Shown in pieces: positions 23,891 through 32,339 of a DNA stretch of 40,197 nucleotides. Within the stretch, counting starts at the first letter, position 1, and every line of letters begins with the position of its first letter. The DNA is from Actinomycetes bacterium. Lineage in GTDB: Bacteria; Actinomycetota; UBA4738; HRBIN12. The stretch is taken from NCBI GenBank assembly GCA_021155985.1, contig JAJNBA010000009.1:1-40197 (forward strand), in the 5' to 3' direction. The translations under genes and the position numbers were made by a program. Under the pieces are notes generated by a model, which was not told where the DNA came from, did no database searches, and saw only the letters and a program-made list of their open reading frames with translations.

Positions 23891-25249
23891 ATGGAGCGCA
23901 GGATCTTCGGCCTCGAGAACGAGTACGGCGTGACCTGCACGTTCCGCGGGCAGCGTCGGCTGTCCCCGGATGAGGTCGCGCGCTACCTGTTCCGTCGGGT
24001 GGTGCACTGGGGCCGCTCCTCGAACGTGTTCCTCGAGAACGGGGCGCGGCTGTACCTCGATGTCGGGTCGCATCCGGAGTACGCGACGCCCGAATGCGAC
24101 GACGTCGACGAGCTCGTGGCCCACGACAAGGCGGGGGAGCGGATCCTGGAAGCGCTCCTCGGCGCGGCCGAGCTCCGGCTCCACGAGGAGGGCATCTCCG
24201 GCCAGGTGTACCTCTTCAAGAACAACACCGACTCGGCGGGCAACTCCTACGGGTGCCACGAGAACTACCTCGTGGCCAGGCACGGGGAGTTCGCTCGGAT
24301 GGCCGACGTCCTGATCCCGTACTTCGTGACCCGCCAGATCTGGTGTGGCGCAGGGAAAGTGCTGCACGGTCCGAGGGGCGCTCAGTACTGCATCTCCCAA
24401 CGGGCGGAACACATCTGGGAAGGCGTCTCCTCGGCGACGACCAGGTCTCGGCCGATCATCAACACGCGCGACGAGCCGCACGCGGACGCCGAGCGGTTCC
24501 GCCGTCTCCACGTGATCGTCGGTGATTCGAACATGAGCGAATGGACCAGCTATCTCAAGGTCGGCATCACCGACCTCGTCCTCAGGATGGTCGAGGGCAA
24601 CACGGTGATGCGCGATCTCACGCTCGAGAACCCGATCCGCGCGATCCGGGAGATCAGCCACGACACGACGGGCACGAGGAAGGTGAAGCTCGCCAACGGC
24701 AGGGAGCTCTCGGCGATCGAGATGCAGCAGGAGTACTTCGAGAAGACCTCGCGCTTCCTCGAGCGGCGGGGAACCGACGACGCATCGAAGAAGCTCCTCT
24801 ACGAGTGGGGCGAAGCACTCGAGGCACTTGCGGACGGCGTCCCGGAACGGTTGGTACGCAAGGTGGACTGGGTCACCAAGCGGATGGTGATCGAGCGGTA
24901 CATGAAGAAGCACGACCTGTCGCTCGCCTCACCGAGGGTGGCCCTGCTCGACCTCACGTACCACGACGTGAACCGAGGCAGGGGGCTGTACTACCTCCTC
25001 GAGAAGGCGGGCAAGGTGGATCGCGTCGCAGCCGAGAGCGATATCTCGAAGGCGATGCGCGAGCCGCCGCAGACGACGAGGGCGAAGTTGCGAGGCGACT
25101 TCATCCGCCAAGCCAAGGCGAAGCGTCGCGACTACACGGTCGACTGGGTGCACCTGAAGCTGAACGATCAGGCGCAGCGGACGGTGCTCTGCAAGGATCC
25201 GTTCAAGTCCGTGGACGAACGCGTGGAGCAGCTGATCGCCCACATGTGA
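23891..25249 (+). CDS. pafA: PafA, Pup-protein ligase
   Basis: The 452-residue ligase joins the Glu side chain at the end of Pup to lysines of target proteins, using ATP. The N-terminal FGLENEYGV (Glu9), the catalytic base Asp57 in [57 protein letters not shown] and [15 protein letters not shown] are all in place. The Dop loop is missing, which fits a ligase. The stop overlaps by one base the start of a small unknown gene. It seems to be transcribed from its own leaderless promoter. Confidence 0.95.
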   Translation: MERRIFGLENEYGVTCTFRGQRRLSPDEVARYLFRRVVHWGRSSNVFLENGARLYLDVGSHPEYATPECDDVDELVAHDKAGERILEALLGAAELRLHEEGISGQVYLFKNNTDSAGNSYGCHENYLVARHGEFARMADVLIPYFVTRQIWCGAGKVLHGPRGAQYCISQRAEHIWEGVSSATTRSRPIINTRDEPHADAERFRRLHVIVGDSNMSEWTSYLKVGITDLVLRMVEGNTVMRDLTLENPIRAIREISHDTTGTRKVKLANGRELSAIEMQQEYFEKTSRFLERRGTDDASKKLLYEWGEALEALADGVPERLVRKVDWVTKRMVIERYMKKHDLSLASPRVALLDLTYHDVNRGRGLYYLLEKAGKVDRVAAESDISKAMREPPQTTRAKLRGDFIRQAKAKRRDYTVDWVHLKLNDQAQRTVLCKDPFKSVDERVEQLIAHM

Positions 25250-25533
25250 TGACGCTCCTCGAAGGGATCCTCGACCTCTTCACGATCGGTCTCCCGGAGA
25301 TCGCCGGCGAGTTCGTCTCCGGGCTGCTCCTCCGGTTCCGTCGGGGTCACTGGCAGCCTATCGCGATAGGGCAGCGCCGGAGGGCTGAGGACGCGGTGCG
25401 GCGGCTTCGTCGCAACCGCATCGCGGCCTGGGTCCATCCGGCGAAGGGCCGGGGGTACGAGGTGATCGTCCGGATACGGGAGGCCGACGTGGCCAGAGCG
25501 CCCCTGAACGCGCCGAGCTCCGGCCGACCCTGA
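25249..25533 (+). CDS. Small unknown protein coupled to pafA
   Basis: An ATG sharing one base with the pafA stop gives 94 residues. The first part, [20 protein letters not shown], is amphipathic or weakly membrane-seeking. The second, RRAEDAVRRLRRNRIAAWVH followed by YEVIVRIREADVARA, resembles the alpha-beta pattern of DUF2007-like domains. I do not recognise it with confidence. The ORF track hides it inside a longer out-of-frame ORF starting at 24541. The tight overlap makes co-translation with PafA likely, so it could affect pupylation, which is inference. A hairpin follows its stop. Confidence 0.6.
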   Translation: MTLLEGILDLFTIGLPEIAGEFVSGLLLRFRRGHWQPIAIGQRRRAEDAVRRLRRNRIAAWVHPAKGRGYEVIVRIREADVARAPLNAPSSGRP

Positions 25534-25534
25534 G

Positions 25535-25554
25535 CGTCCAGCCCTTACTGGACG
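25535..25554. terminator. Bidirectional hairpin between convergent genes
   Basis: CGTCCAG-CCCTTA-CTGGACG is a perfect 7-bp stem with a six-base loop. It starts two bases after the stop of the pafA-linked gene and contains the stop codon of the minus-strand DUF3866 gene, so it could end both transcripts. Confidence 0.55.
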
Positions 25555-26639
25555 AGGTCCCGCCAGCGGCGGTTGTCGGCGGCCAGCCGGCCGGCGAGGA
25601 CACCGGCCGCCCCCGCCGCGAGGAAGAACGCGGGATCGTCGTCGATCCCGCGTCCCATCGAACGCGCATCGAGGTCGCGGGCGCGGAGCTCCTCCAGAGC
25701 AGGCTGTCCATCCACCTCGACGAGCTGGTGGGTCTCCTCCAGCCTCCGCGAGCGGAGCGACCCCCGGACCGCGGCTCGTTGCGCCTCGTCCTCCAGCACG
25801 GGCACCGGGACGTTGACGTCGACCTTGCAGACGTCGGCGAGGATCGTCAGCGAGTGATGGGAGACAGCCCGGTGGCGCTCGCGCTCGTCGGCGAAGCTCA
25901 CGCGGAGCGCGGGGATCGGCCGCCCGCCCAACGTCGCGGCGGCCATCAGCGCGTGGCCGCTCGCGAGCGCACTCACGCCCCACGTCGTGTCGGTTCCCAG
26001 GTTCCCCGGACCGTCGGCGACCACGATCACCTCGGCCTCGAGGAGCTCCTTCGCAGCGAGCAGTCCCGACCAGACCGTGACCGCTTCGAGCTCGCCCCCG
26101 AAGGCTTGCCCGCACGTGATCCAGCCATCGAGCAAACCGACGCCGCTGAGCTCGGCGACGAGCCGGGAGAACCCGCCGGGGAGGGCCGCGCCATCCGTCA
26201 TCAGGTAGACGACCCGTGCGTTCGACGCGCGCTTCGCGCCCGCCGCGATCGGCGCGATCATGGAGTGCAGCGGCGCGCAGACCACCGGCGTCTGGGCGAG
26301 ACCCTGAGACTCCTCCAGGAGCGCCGCGTGGGACTCCTCGACGCTCGCGACCGCCGTCTGGAGGGGGGTGTACCTGGCCTTCATCACGTGGCCGGGCGGC
26401 GTCTCCGAGGCCGGCACCCGCCCCTCGACCGCGATGACCAGATGCACACCACCCGTCCCCAGTCCGAGATCCACCGCCGTGGTGTTGAGGATGACGGCGT
26501 CCCCCGGCAGCACGTCGCCGCTCATCGCGGGGAACGCAACCGCGGGCTCCACCGCACCCGCGATCTCGACCTGGAGCTCCTGGGCCCCTCGCCGGGTCGC
26601 CGTGACGCCGAGGACGACCCCTCGGCGGATGTGGATCAC
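25545..26639 (-). CDS. DUF3866 family protein
   Basis: I choose the GTG at 26639 (GGAG six bases upstream) giving MIHIRRGVVLGV and 364 residues, because DUF3866 proteins begin this way; the ORF track's 26849 start would read into pafB, and an ATG at 26687 is also possible. Recognisable parts are GDAVILNTTAVDLGLGTGG, VMKARYTPLQ, VVCAPLHSM, VYLMTDGAALPGGFSRLV, ITCGQAFGGELEAVTVWSGL and VVADGPGNLGT. The function is unknown. The family is common in actinobacteria and Firmicutes. It is divergent from pafB and convergent with the pafA-linked gene. Confidence 0.75.
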   Translation of the reverse strand: MIHIRRGVVLGVTATRRGAQELQVEIAGAVEPAVAFPAMSGDVLPGDAVILNTTAVDLGLGTGGVHLVIAVEGRVPASETPPGHVMKARYTPLQTAVASVEESHAALLEESQGLAQTPVVCAPLHSMIAPIAAGAKRASNARVVYLMTDGAALPGGFSRLVAELSGVGLLDGWITCGQAFGGELEAVTVWSGLLAAKELLEAEVIVVADGPGNLGTDTTWGVSALASGHALMAAATLGGRPIPALRVSFADERERHRAVSHHSLTILADVCKVDVNVPVPVLEDEAQRAAVRGSLRSRRLEETHQLVEVDGQPALEELRARDLDARSMGRGIDDDPAFFLAAGAAGVLAGRLAADNRRWRDLVQ

Positions 26640-26670
26640 GGGTCGCTCCGGTCGCAGAGCACGTCGCCGA

Positions 26671-26676
26671 TATGAT
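26671..26676 (+). promoter_or_regulatory. Candidate promoter of pafB-pafC
   Basis: TATGAT, near the ideal -10 sequence, lies nine bases before the pafB ATG with no ribosome site between, so the mRNA is leaderless or almost so. It lies in the narrow gap to the divergent DUF3866 gene. Confidence 0.5.
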
Positions 26677-26685
26677 GCCGCAACC

Positions 26686-27648
26686 ATGGGGGAGGGCGAC
26701 CGCGCGGAACCACTCGAGCGCCTGCTGAACCTCGTCGGCCTCCTCCTCGAGACGCCGCGACCCCTCACGTTCGAGCAGATCCGGCAGGTCCTGGAGCCGT
26801 ACGGACAGGCCAACCCGGACAGCGCGAAGCGGATGTTCGAGCGCGACAAGGACGTGCTCCGCGAGTACGGCGTGCCTCTCGAGCTCGTGGACGTCGACGT
26901 GTGGGGGACGGAGCAGGGGTACGTGATCCCGAAGGAGAAGTACTACCTCCCCGAGATCGAGTTCGAGCCGGGCGAGCTGGTCGCGTTGCTCGTGGCCGCG
27001 CAGAGCGGAGGCCAGGACGAAGCGGCGGAAAGCGGCGCCCGCAAGCTCCTGTACGGGGCCGACGGAGGCGTATTGGCCGGCCTGGGTGGGGGGCCGCTCG
27101 CCTCCGGGTCAGACGCGCGGAGCAACCTGGTCCACGCGGTGGCCGAGGCGACCCAGGCCCTCCGCCGGATCTCCTTCACGTACCGCACATCGCAGGGGAA
27201 GACGGCCGACCGCGACGTCGACGCCTGGGCGATGGTGTTCCGGGCCGGCCATTGGTACCTGGTCGGCCACGACCGGGAACGGGACGACGTCCGCGCCTTC
27301 CGGCTCTCTCGGATCGCGGGAGAGGTGACCGACACCGGCGAGGGATCCGCGCCGCCCACGGACTTCCGAGCCGCGGACCACGTCGATGCAGGTCCATGGG
27401 TGGCGTCGGGGGACGATCGAGCGGTGATCCTCTTCTCGCCGGACCGCGCCTGGTTCGCGGCCTCCCAGTTCCCGGGCGCGACGGACGTCGGCGTCGACGG
27501 GAACGGCCGGGTCGTGATGGAGATCCCCATGGCCGACGAAGAGGCGTTCGCCGCGATGTTGCTGGAGTACGGCCCCGACGCCATCGTCCGATCCCCGGCA
27601 TCGCTGCGGGACACCGTCATCGCCCGGCTGGAGGCGCTCCTTGTCTGA
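26686..27648 (+). CDS. pafB: PafB, WYL-domain transcription regulator
   Basis: The true start is the ATG at 26686, giving 320 residues; the ORF track runs on upstream in error. The N-terminus (LERLLNLVGLLLETPRPLTFEQIRQVL, then RMFERDKDVLREYGV) is a winged helix-turn-helix. The WYL domain includes RRISFTYRT, DAWAMVFRAGHWYLVGHD and RAFRLSRI; GHWYLVGHD is the ligand-binding WYL-type motif. A C-terminal WCX extension follows. In mycobacteria PafB pairs with PafC to activate the SOS-independent DNA-damage response. Here it overlaps pafC by eight bases. Confidence 0.88.
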   Translation: MGEGDRAEPLERLLNLVGLLLETPRPLTFEQIRQVLEPYGQANPDSAKRMFERDKDVLREYGVPLELVDVDVWGTEQGYVIPKEKYYLPEIEFEPGELVALLVAAQSGGQDEAAESGARKLLYGADGGVLAGLGGGPLASGSDARSNLVHAVAEATQALRRISFTYRTSQGKTADRDVDAWAMVFRAGHWYLVGHDRERDDVRAFRLSRIAGEVTDTGEGSAPPTDFRAADHVDAGPWVASGDDRAVILFSPDRAWFAASQFPGATDVGVDGNGRVVMEIPMADEEAFAAMLLEYGPDAIVRSPASLRDTVIARLEALLV

Positions 27649-28621
27649 ACGCAGACGGAGCGTTCCCAAGACGTCCGACCGACTCGGGAGGATGCTCGCG
27701 ATCGTGCCGTACCTCGTGCAGCACCCCGGCTCCGCGCTGGACGAGGTCGCGACGGCGTTCGGCGTGGCGCCCGGCCAGCTGCGGCGAGATCTCGACCTCC
27801 TGTTCATGTCGGGCCTCCCTCCCTACGGTCCGGGTGACCTAATCGATGTGGACGTGGACGAGGACGGCCACATCTGGATCTCGATGGCCGACCACTTCTC
27901 TCGACCGCTCCAGCTGACGAGGATCGAGGCGCTCGCGGTCTACCTTCGCGGGACGGAGCTCCTCGCCCTCCCGGGGATGCCGGACGCCCCCGCCCTCGCG
28001 AAGGCGCTGGAGAAGCTGCAGCGCTCCCTCGGCGCGGATGCGCTGCGGGAGGCGGAGGGACGCATCGAGATCGCGCGGCGGGGACGAGCGCCGGAGCACC
28101 TGGATCTCCTGCGAGCGGCCGCGCGCGGACACGAACGACTGTCGATCGACTACTTCGCGGCGTCGACGGGCGAGTGGAGCCATCGCGAGATCGACCCCGA
28201 GGAGGTCTTCTCGGGGATGGGGCATTGGTACGTGGCGGCGTGGGACGTGGACGCGGACGCCGAGCGTCTCTTCCGTGCGGATCGGGTCCGGAGCGCAGCG
28301 CCGACCGGCGAGACGTTCGTGCCGCGCGGCTTGCGAGGAGCGGGCCGAGACCTGTATTCGCCGACCGGGGAGGATGTGTCCGTGCGCCTGCGACTGCGAC
28401 CGGCGGCGCGCTGGATCGCCGAGTACTACGCCACGACCGAGCTCGAGGAACGGGACGACGGGGGAGTCGAGGTGACGCTTCCGGCACGACAGCTCGGTTG
28501 GGTCGCACGGCTGCTGGTTCGCGTCGGGGACGATGCCGAGGTCGTCGAGCCCGCCGAGCTCCGGCACGAGGTGCGGCGGCTCGCCCGCGAGACCCTCGTG
28601 GGCTACGGCCACAAGACCTAG
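27641..28621 (+). CDS. pafC: PafC, WYL-domain transcription regulator
   Basis: This 326-residue partner starts at a TTG inside the end of pafB (8-base overlap). The helix-turn-helix region is RLGRMLAIVPYLVQHPGSAL with LRRDLDLLFMSGLP. The WYL domain shows LSIDYFAASTGEW, SHREIDPEEVFSGMGHWYVAAWD and RLFRADRV, and a WCX domain ends the protein. PafC and PafB form a heterodimer that binds single-stranded DNA as a signal in mycobacteria. The coupling of the two genes here fits equal amounts of each. Confidence 0.88.
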   Translation: MSERRRSVPKTSDRLGRMLAIVPYLVQHPGSALDEVATAFGVAPGQLRRDLDLLFMSGLPPYGPGDLIDVDVDEDGHIWISMADHFSRPLQLTRIEALAVYLRGTELLALPGMPDAPALAKALEKLQRSLGADALREAEGRIEIARRGRAPEHLDLLRAAARGHERLSIDYFAASTGEWSHREIDPEEVFSGMGHWYVAAWDVDADAERLFRADRVRSAAPTGETFVPRGLRGAGRDLYSPTGEDVSVRLRLRPAARWIAEYYATTELEERDDGGVEVTLPARQLGWVARLLVRVGDDAEVVEPAELRHEVRRLARETLVGYGHKT

Positions 28622-28694
28622 TTAGACGAGTCTAGCCCCGACAACGCTCGCGAGCCTCAAGGCGCGTCGTCGCAGGGCCGATAGCTGTCGTGAG

Positions 28695-29072
28695 ATGACC
28701 ACCATCCGGACGACATGCCCCCGCTGCGGAGAGGTCGACATGGGCCCCGAAGCGATCTCCCTCTCGGTCCGTTCCAGCGGCCGGGAAGGAAGCTACCGCT
28801 TCACGTGCCCTCGCTGTGACGACGCCGTCGAGAAGCGGGCCGATCGCAAGATCGTGGCCCTGCTCGTGTCCGCCGGCGTGGATCTCGAACCGAGGGGGAG
28901 CTCGGAGCTGAGCGACAGCCTCTTCGATCAGGAGCCCGCGGAGGCCGTCGAGCCACTCGAACACGCGATGGACGGTCCCGCGTTCTCGATCGACGACGTG
29001 ATCGAGTTCCACTTCCTCCTCGAGGACGACCACTACCTCAAGGAGTTCCTGGCCGGCTCGGAAGAGTCGTAG
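28695..29072 (+). CDS. Unknown protein with N-terminal zinc ribbon
   Basis: The 125-residue protein has CPRCGEVD (Cys8, Cys11) and TCPRCDDA (Cys38, Cys41), which together make a four-cysteine zinc ribbon. After that, RKIVALLVSAGVDLEPRGSS and a strongly acidic end with FSIDDVIEFHFLLEDDHYLKEF. I do not recognise a family with a known function. It sits between pafC and the tat genes on the same strand. An acidic tail with a zinc ribbon could fit binding to RNA polymerase or another basic partner, which is a guess. The ATG lies inside GTG-AGA-TGA, a start-stop sequence. Confidence 0.6.
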   Translation: MTTIRTTCPRCGEVDMGPEAISLSVRSSGREGSYRFTCPRCDDAVEKRADRKIVALLVSAGVDLEPRGSSELSDSLFDQEPAEAVEPLEHAMDGPAFSIDDVIEFHFLLEDDHYLKEFLAGSEES

Positions 29073-29114
29073 TTCCCGACTCGCCGGCACGCTTCCTCCC
29101 GCACGTTCGCCCGG

Positions 29115-29120
29115 TAGCAT
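29115..29120 (+). promoter_or_regulatory. Candidate leaderless promoter of the small TM gene
   Basis: TAGCAT lies seven bases before the GTG at 29128, with no ribosome site between them. Confidence 0.4.
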
Positions 29121-29127
29121 CCCTGAC

Positions 29128-29376
29128 GTGGAAGCCTGGCTCGTCGTCTGGCTCGTGGTCGGTCTCGTGACCACCGTCGCCCTGCTCGTGATGCTGGGGT
29201 TCCTCGTACGCCACGTGATCCTGCTCGGGCGGACCGCCGGGCGGATGCAGGCGGAGCTCCAGCCGATCGCCGACGAGGTGGCCGCCGCCTCGGCCCGGGC
29301 GGCCGACACGGCATCTCGCCTCTCGGAGCGCGCGTCCCCTCAGGGGGCAGCCGCCCGCCGCAGGGGCCCCCGATAG
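29128..29376 (+). CDS. Small TM protein with an amphipathic helix, upstream of tatA
   Basis: The GTG start gives 82 residues. One hydrophobic helix (about residues 3-30, LVVWLVVGLVTTVALLVMLGF) is followed by an alanine/glutamate-rich helix, QAELQPIADEVAAASARAAD, and a basic end. The layout resembles DUF948-type proteins and also, loosely, TatA/TatB proteins, but the Gly-Pro hinge of TatA is not present. It ends 28 bases before tatA, which has its own -10 box (TAGACT at 29374-29379). The function is unknown; membrane location is likely. Confidence 0.5.
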   Translation: MEAWLVVWLVVGLVTTVALLVMLGFLVRHVILLGRTAGRMQAELQPIADEVAAASARAADTASRLSERASPQGAAARRRGPR

Positions 29377-29379
29377 ACT
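29374..29379 (+). promoter_or_regulatory. Candidate -10 box of tatA-tatC
   Basis: TAGACT, the same hexamer as before pafA and helY, overlaps the stop of the previous gene and lies 25 bases before the tatA ATG. Confidence 0.4.
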
Positions 29380-29404
29380 CGCTGCCGGGCACGTCCCGAG
29401 ACCG

Positions 29405-29899
29405 ATGCTCAACGTAGGACCACTCGAGCTCCTCGTCGTCCTCGCCGTAGCGCTGATCGTGGTGGGGCCGGAACGCCTGCCCGAGCTCGCCCGTTCCGTC
29501 GGCCGCGTGCTCCGCCAGTTCCGGGAGGTCCAAGACGAGGTCCGCGACATGGTGTCGTCGGGGGTCGACGACGACATGCGGCAGGCGGCGGACGAGTTCC
29601 GCAAGGCGACCGGCGGCATCACGAGGGCGACCGATGTGAAGGGCGCCGTCCGCCGGGCCGAACGGACGATCCGGGACGAGACCGCGGCGCTCCGGACGCC
29701 CCGCACATCCCCGTCGAAACCTGTCGGTCGATCCTCGTCCCGGGCTGCGGCTCCGACCGAGCCCACGGAAGCGGCCGGACCACCCGCCGACCGGCTCGTC
29801 GAGGACGGCGGGGCCACCCCCACGTCCGGCGACGCCTCCGCTGACGCCGACACCTCCGCGGGCACCCCACCCGACCTAGAGTCGACACCGGATCCATGA
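29405..29899 (+). CDS. tatA: TatA/TatB-family twin-arginine translocase subunit
   Basis: The 164-residue protein has the typical N-terminal membrane helix, VGPLELLVVLAVALIVVGPE, then the hinge GPERLPELARSVGR and an amphipathic helix running into RQFREVQDEVRDMV. The GPERLP form is common in TatB, and the long soluble tail (proline-, serine- and alanine-rich after residue 95) also suggests TatB-like size, but in actinobacteria with a single gene next to tatC the tatA name is usual. It forms the pore or receptor for folded proteins with a twin-arginine signal. Its stop overlaps tatC as ATGA. Confidence 0.85.
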   Translation: MLNVGPLELLVVLAVALIVVGPERLPELARSVGRVLRQFREVQDEVRDMVSSGVDDDMRQAADEFRKATGGITRATDVKGAVRRAERTIRDETAALRTPRTSPSKPVGRSSSRAAAPTEPTEAAGPPADRLVEDGGATPTSGDASADADTSAGTPPDLESTPDP

Positions 29900-30678
29900 G
29901 GACGCTCCCGAGGTGGCGCCGGAAGTCACCCGAGCAGCGCGAGGGCGCGATGTCGCTCATCGACCATCTCAAGGAGCTCCGCCACCGACTCCTGATCTGC
30001 CTGTGGGCCCTGCTCGGCGGCTCGGTGGCCGGCTTCCTCCTCTACGAGCCCGCGATGCGCCTGATCCAGAGCCCGTACTGCGACTTCCTCCGCGACCACC
30101 CGGACAAGACCCCGTTCCCGCAACAGGGGTGCTCGCTGATCTTCCTCGGCGCGATCGACGGGTTCCTCATCACGGTGAAGGTGATCATCTTCCTTGCCCT
30201 CGTGGTGGCGCTTCCGGTGATCCTCTACCAGCTGTGGGCGTTCATCGTTCCGGGCTTGACGGATCGTGAACGTCGCTGGGCGATCCCGTTCGTGACCCTC
30301 TCGTTGATCCTGTTCCTGCTCGGGGGGACGGCCGCCTACCTGACCCTGCCGAAGGCGCTGCAGTTCCTGCTCGGGCTGGGAGGCGATTTCGTGAGCCCGC
30401 TGCTCACGGTCGACAAGTACATCGGGTTCGTGATCTTCACGATCCTCGCGTTCGGGCTCGGCTTCGAGTTCCCGATCCTGCTGATCTCCCTCACGGCCGC
30501 GGGCGTGCTCACGAACGAGACGATGCGTCGCTACCGGCGACAGGTGGTCCTGGGGCTCGCCATCTTCGCGGCCGTGATCACGCCGAGCCCGGACCCGATC
30601 TCGATGCTCGCGTTGTTGGTCCCCCTCTACCTGTTCTACGAGGGAGCTATCATCGTCAGCCGCCTGATGAAGCGATAG
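29896..30678 (+). CDS. tatC: TatC, twin-arginine translocase core
   Basis: This 260-residue membrane protein has six helices. MSLIDHLKELRHRLLI is the conserved cytoplasmic N-terminus that binds the twin-arginine signal. The first periplasmic loop carries a cysteine pair (YCDFLRDHPDKT and QQGCSLIFLG). Later, LYQLWAFIVPGLTDRERRWA and FEFPILLISLTAAGVL are signature stretches, and VITPSPDPISMLALLVPLYL precedes the last helices. It overlaps tatA. A ribosome site (AGGGACGAG) follows for the next gene. Confidence 0.93.
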   Translation: MRTLPRWRRKSPEQREGAMSLIDHLKELRHRLLICLWALLGGSVAGFLLYEPAMRLIQSPYCDFLRDHPDKTPFPQQGCSLIFLGAIDGFLITVKVIIFLALVVALPVILYQLWAFIVPGLTDRERRWAIPFVTLSLILFLLGGTAAYLTLPKALQFLLGLGGDFVSPLLTVDKYIGFVIFTILAFGLGFEFPILLISLTAAGVLTNETMRRYRRQVVLGLAIFAAVITPSPDPISMLALLVPLYLFYEGAIIVSRLMKR

Positions 30679-30688
30679 GGACGAGACG

Positions 30689-31414
30689 ATGGCGATCAAG
30701 GGCAAGGGACGGACGAAGACGAGGCAACCGGTGCACGCGCCTCGGCGCGGGCCCGTCCCCGTCCCGGTGCCGTTCCTGCGGCGGCGAGGGGTCCAGGCCC
30801 TGGCCGCGTTCCTGGCCGGCCTGCTGGTCTTCTGGGGAGGCGTCTGGCTCACGAACGGGCTCCGCGCCCAGGACCGGACCACACGCGCCGAGGAGCAAGA
30901 CCTCCTCCGCCGGCGCGCCGGCGCCTCCTGGAAGTCGTTGATCGAGACCGAGGTGGGGACGATCGGAACCGTGCAGGAAGGCTCGCCTCCCGTCGTGCTC
31001 CCGGAGGTGCGGACGACCCTCACCGAGCTGGGGGAGCGCACCCCCGCGGATGCCGTCGGAGCGCTCCAGGACGCGGCGGCCGGCGCGAAGGAGGTCTCGG
31101 ATGCGATCGAGTCCTACGACCTCTCGAGCTCGCTCACGGGCAAGGGCTTCGACAAGGGTCAGGTGCTCCGATTCCTCTCGGCGAGGGACGAGCTGCGCTC
31201 GTCCCTCACGTTGATCCGCGAGGCCGCCCTCCTCGGCGTGGCCGCCGCGCGTCTCGACGTCGCCGACCGGCCCGGCGTGCTCGGCCGCGCGCGATCGTTG
31301 CTCGCCGAGGCCGACGCCGCGATGACCCGCTTCCAGACCCACCAGGTCGAGGCGCTCAGCGCCGCCGGGATCAACCCCCAGCAGCCGGTGCTCCCGGGTC
31401 TGCCGGGCACGTAG
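30689..31414 (+). CDS. Single-TM protein downstream of tatC
   Basis: The 241-residue protein has a basic, proline-rich cytoplasmic N-terminus (KGRTKTRQPVHAPRRGP), one hydrophobic helix (about residues 36-55, LAAFLAGLLVFWGGVWLTN) and an extracytoplasmic mostly helical domain rich in alanine and leucine. No enzymatic motif is visible. Its place between tatC and the lipid kinase, in close spacing, suggests the same transcript. In Mycobacterium tuberculosis a membrane-protein gene also lies by helY in this cluster, but I cannot claim they are the same gene. Function unknown. Confidence 0.65.
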   Translation: MAIKGKGRTKTRQPVHAPRRGPVPVPVPFLRRRGVQALAAFLAGLLVFWGGVWLTNGLRAQDRTTRAEEQDLLRRRAGASWKSLIETEVGTIGTVQEGSPPVVLPEVRTTLTELGERTPADAVGALQDAAAGAKEVSDAIESYDLSSSLTGKGFDKGQVLRFLSARDELRSSLTLIREAALLGVAAARLDVADRPGVLGRARSLLAEADAAMTRFQTHQVEALSAAGINPQQPVLPGLPGT

Positions 31415-31420
31415 GAGCGC

Positions 31421-32335
31421 ATGGCCGGCGCACCGGATCTCGTGGTGGTCGCGAACCCCGCGGCCGGCCACGGGAAAGCGGGGAAGCTGATCGGCTCGGT
31501 CACCACGGCGTTGCGTCGGCTCGGGGTCGCGCACGAGATCCGCGTTTCCGAGTCGGGCCCGGACGTGGAGCGGCTCGCTCGGGCCGCCTCGGAGGACGGG
31601 GCGAGGATCGTGGCGGCGCTCGGAGGCGACGGGACGGCCTCGCTCGCCGCGAACGGGATCCTCGGGACGGGAACGGCCCTGGCGGCCCTCCCGGCCGGCA
31701 CCGGCGATGACTTCGCGAAGGCGATCGGCGCGGGGAAGCTCCGGACCGCGATCGGACTGCTCGCCGACCCTAAGACCGCGGACCTCGACGTGATCGAGGT
31801 CACCGCCGGCGTCGTCACGAGGAGCTTCCTCAACATCGCCGGCGCCGGATTCGATTCCGAAGTGAACGAGACCGCGAACGGGATGACGATCAAGCTGGGT
31901 GCGACGGGCACGTACGTCGCCGCGCTGGTCAGAACGCTCTCCAGGTTCTCCCCGGCCGCGTTCGTCGTGACGGTCGACGACGAGCGGATGGAGGGCAACG
32001 CGATGCTCGTCGAGGTCGGGAGCGGCCGCTGGACCGGTGGGGGCATGCGGGTGCTTCCGGACGCCGTCATGAACGACGGACTGCTGGACGTCTGCATCGT
32101 GCGGGCCCTCTCCAAGGCCGCGTTCCTGCGGGCGTTCCCCCGGGTCTTCATCGGGTCGCACACCACGCACCCCAAGGTCACGATGCGCACCGGGACGAAG
32201 GTCGAGGTGGAAGCGAACCGGCGTGTGCTCGTCTACGCGGACGGGGAACCGATCGGACCGTTGCCCGCGATCTTCGAGATCCGGCCCGCCGCGCTCGCCG
32301 TGGTGGTCGGTCCGGACGCCAAGGCCGTACGGTGA
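31421..32335 (+). CDS. Diacylglycerol kinase-family lipid kinase
   Basis: This 304-residue protein matches the DAGK catalytic fold: VVVANPAAGHGKAGKLI at the start, the nucleotide-binding GGDGTASLAANG near residue 68, ALPAGTGDDFAKAIG, SFLNIAGAGFDSEVN and WTGGGMRVLPDAVMNDGLLDV near 204. Members phosphorylate diacylglycerol, sphingosine-like bases or related lipids at the membrane. All motifs look intact. It is six bases after the preceding TM gene and four before the hydrolase gene, so it is part of the same operon. A second, divergent copy lies beyond helY. Confidence 0.87.
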   Translation: MAGAPDLVVVANPAAGHGKAGKLIGSVTTALRRLGVAHEIRVSESGPDVERLARAASEDGARIVAALGGDGTASLAANGILGTGTALAALPAGTGDDFAKAIGAGKLRTAIGLLADPKTADLDVIEVTAGVVTRSFLNIAGAGFDSEVNETANGMTIKLGATGTYVAALVRTLSRFSPAAFVVTVDDERMEGNAMLVEVGSGRWTGGGMRVLPDAVMNDGLLDVCIVRALSKAAFLRAFPRVFIGSHTTHPKVTMRTGTKVEVEANRRVLVYADGEPIGPLPAIFEIRPAALAVVVGPDAKAVR

Positions 32336-32339
32336 CGTC

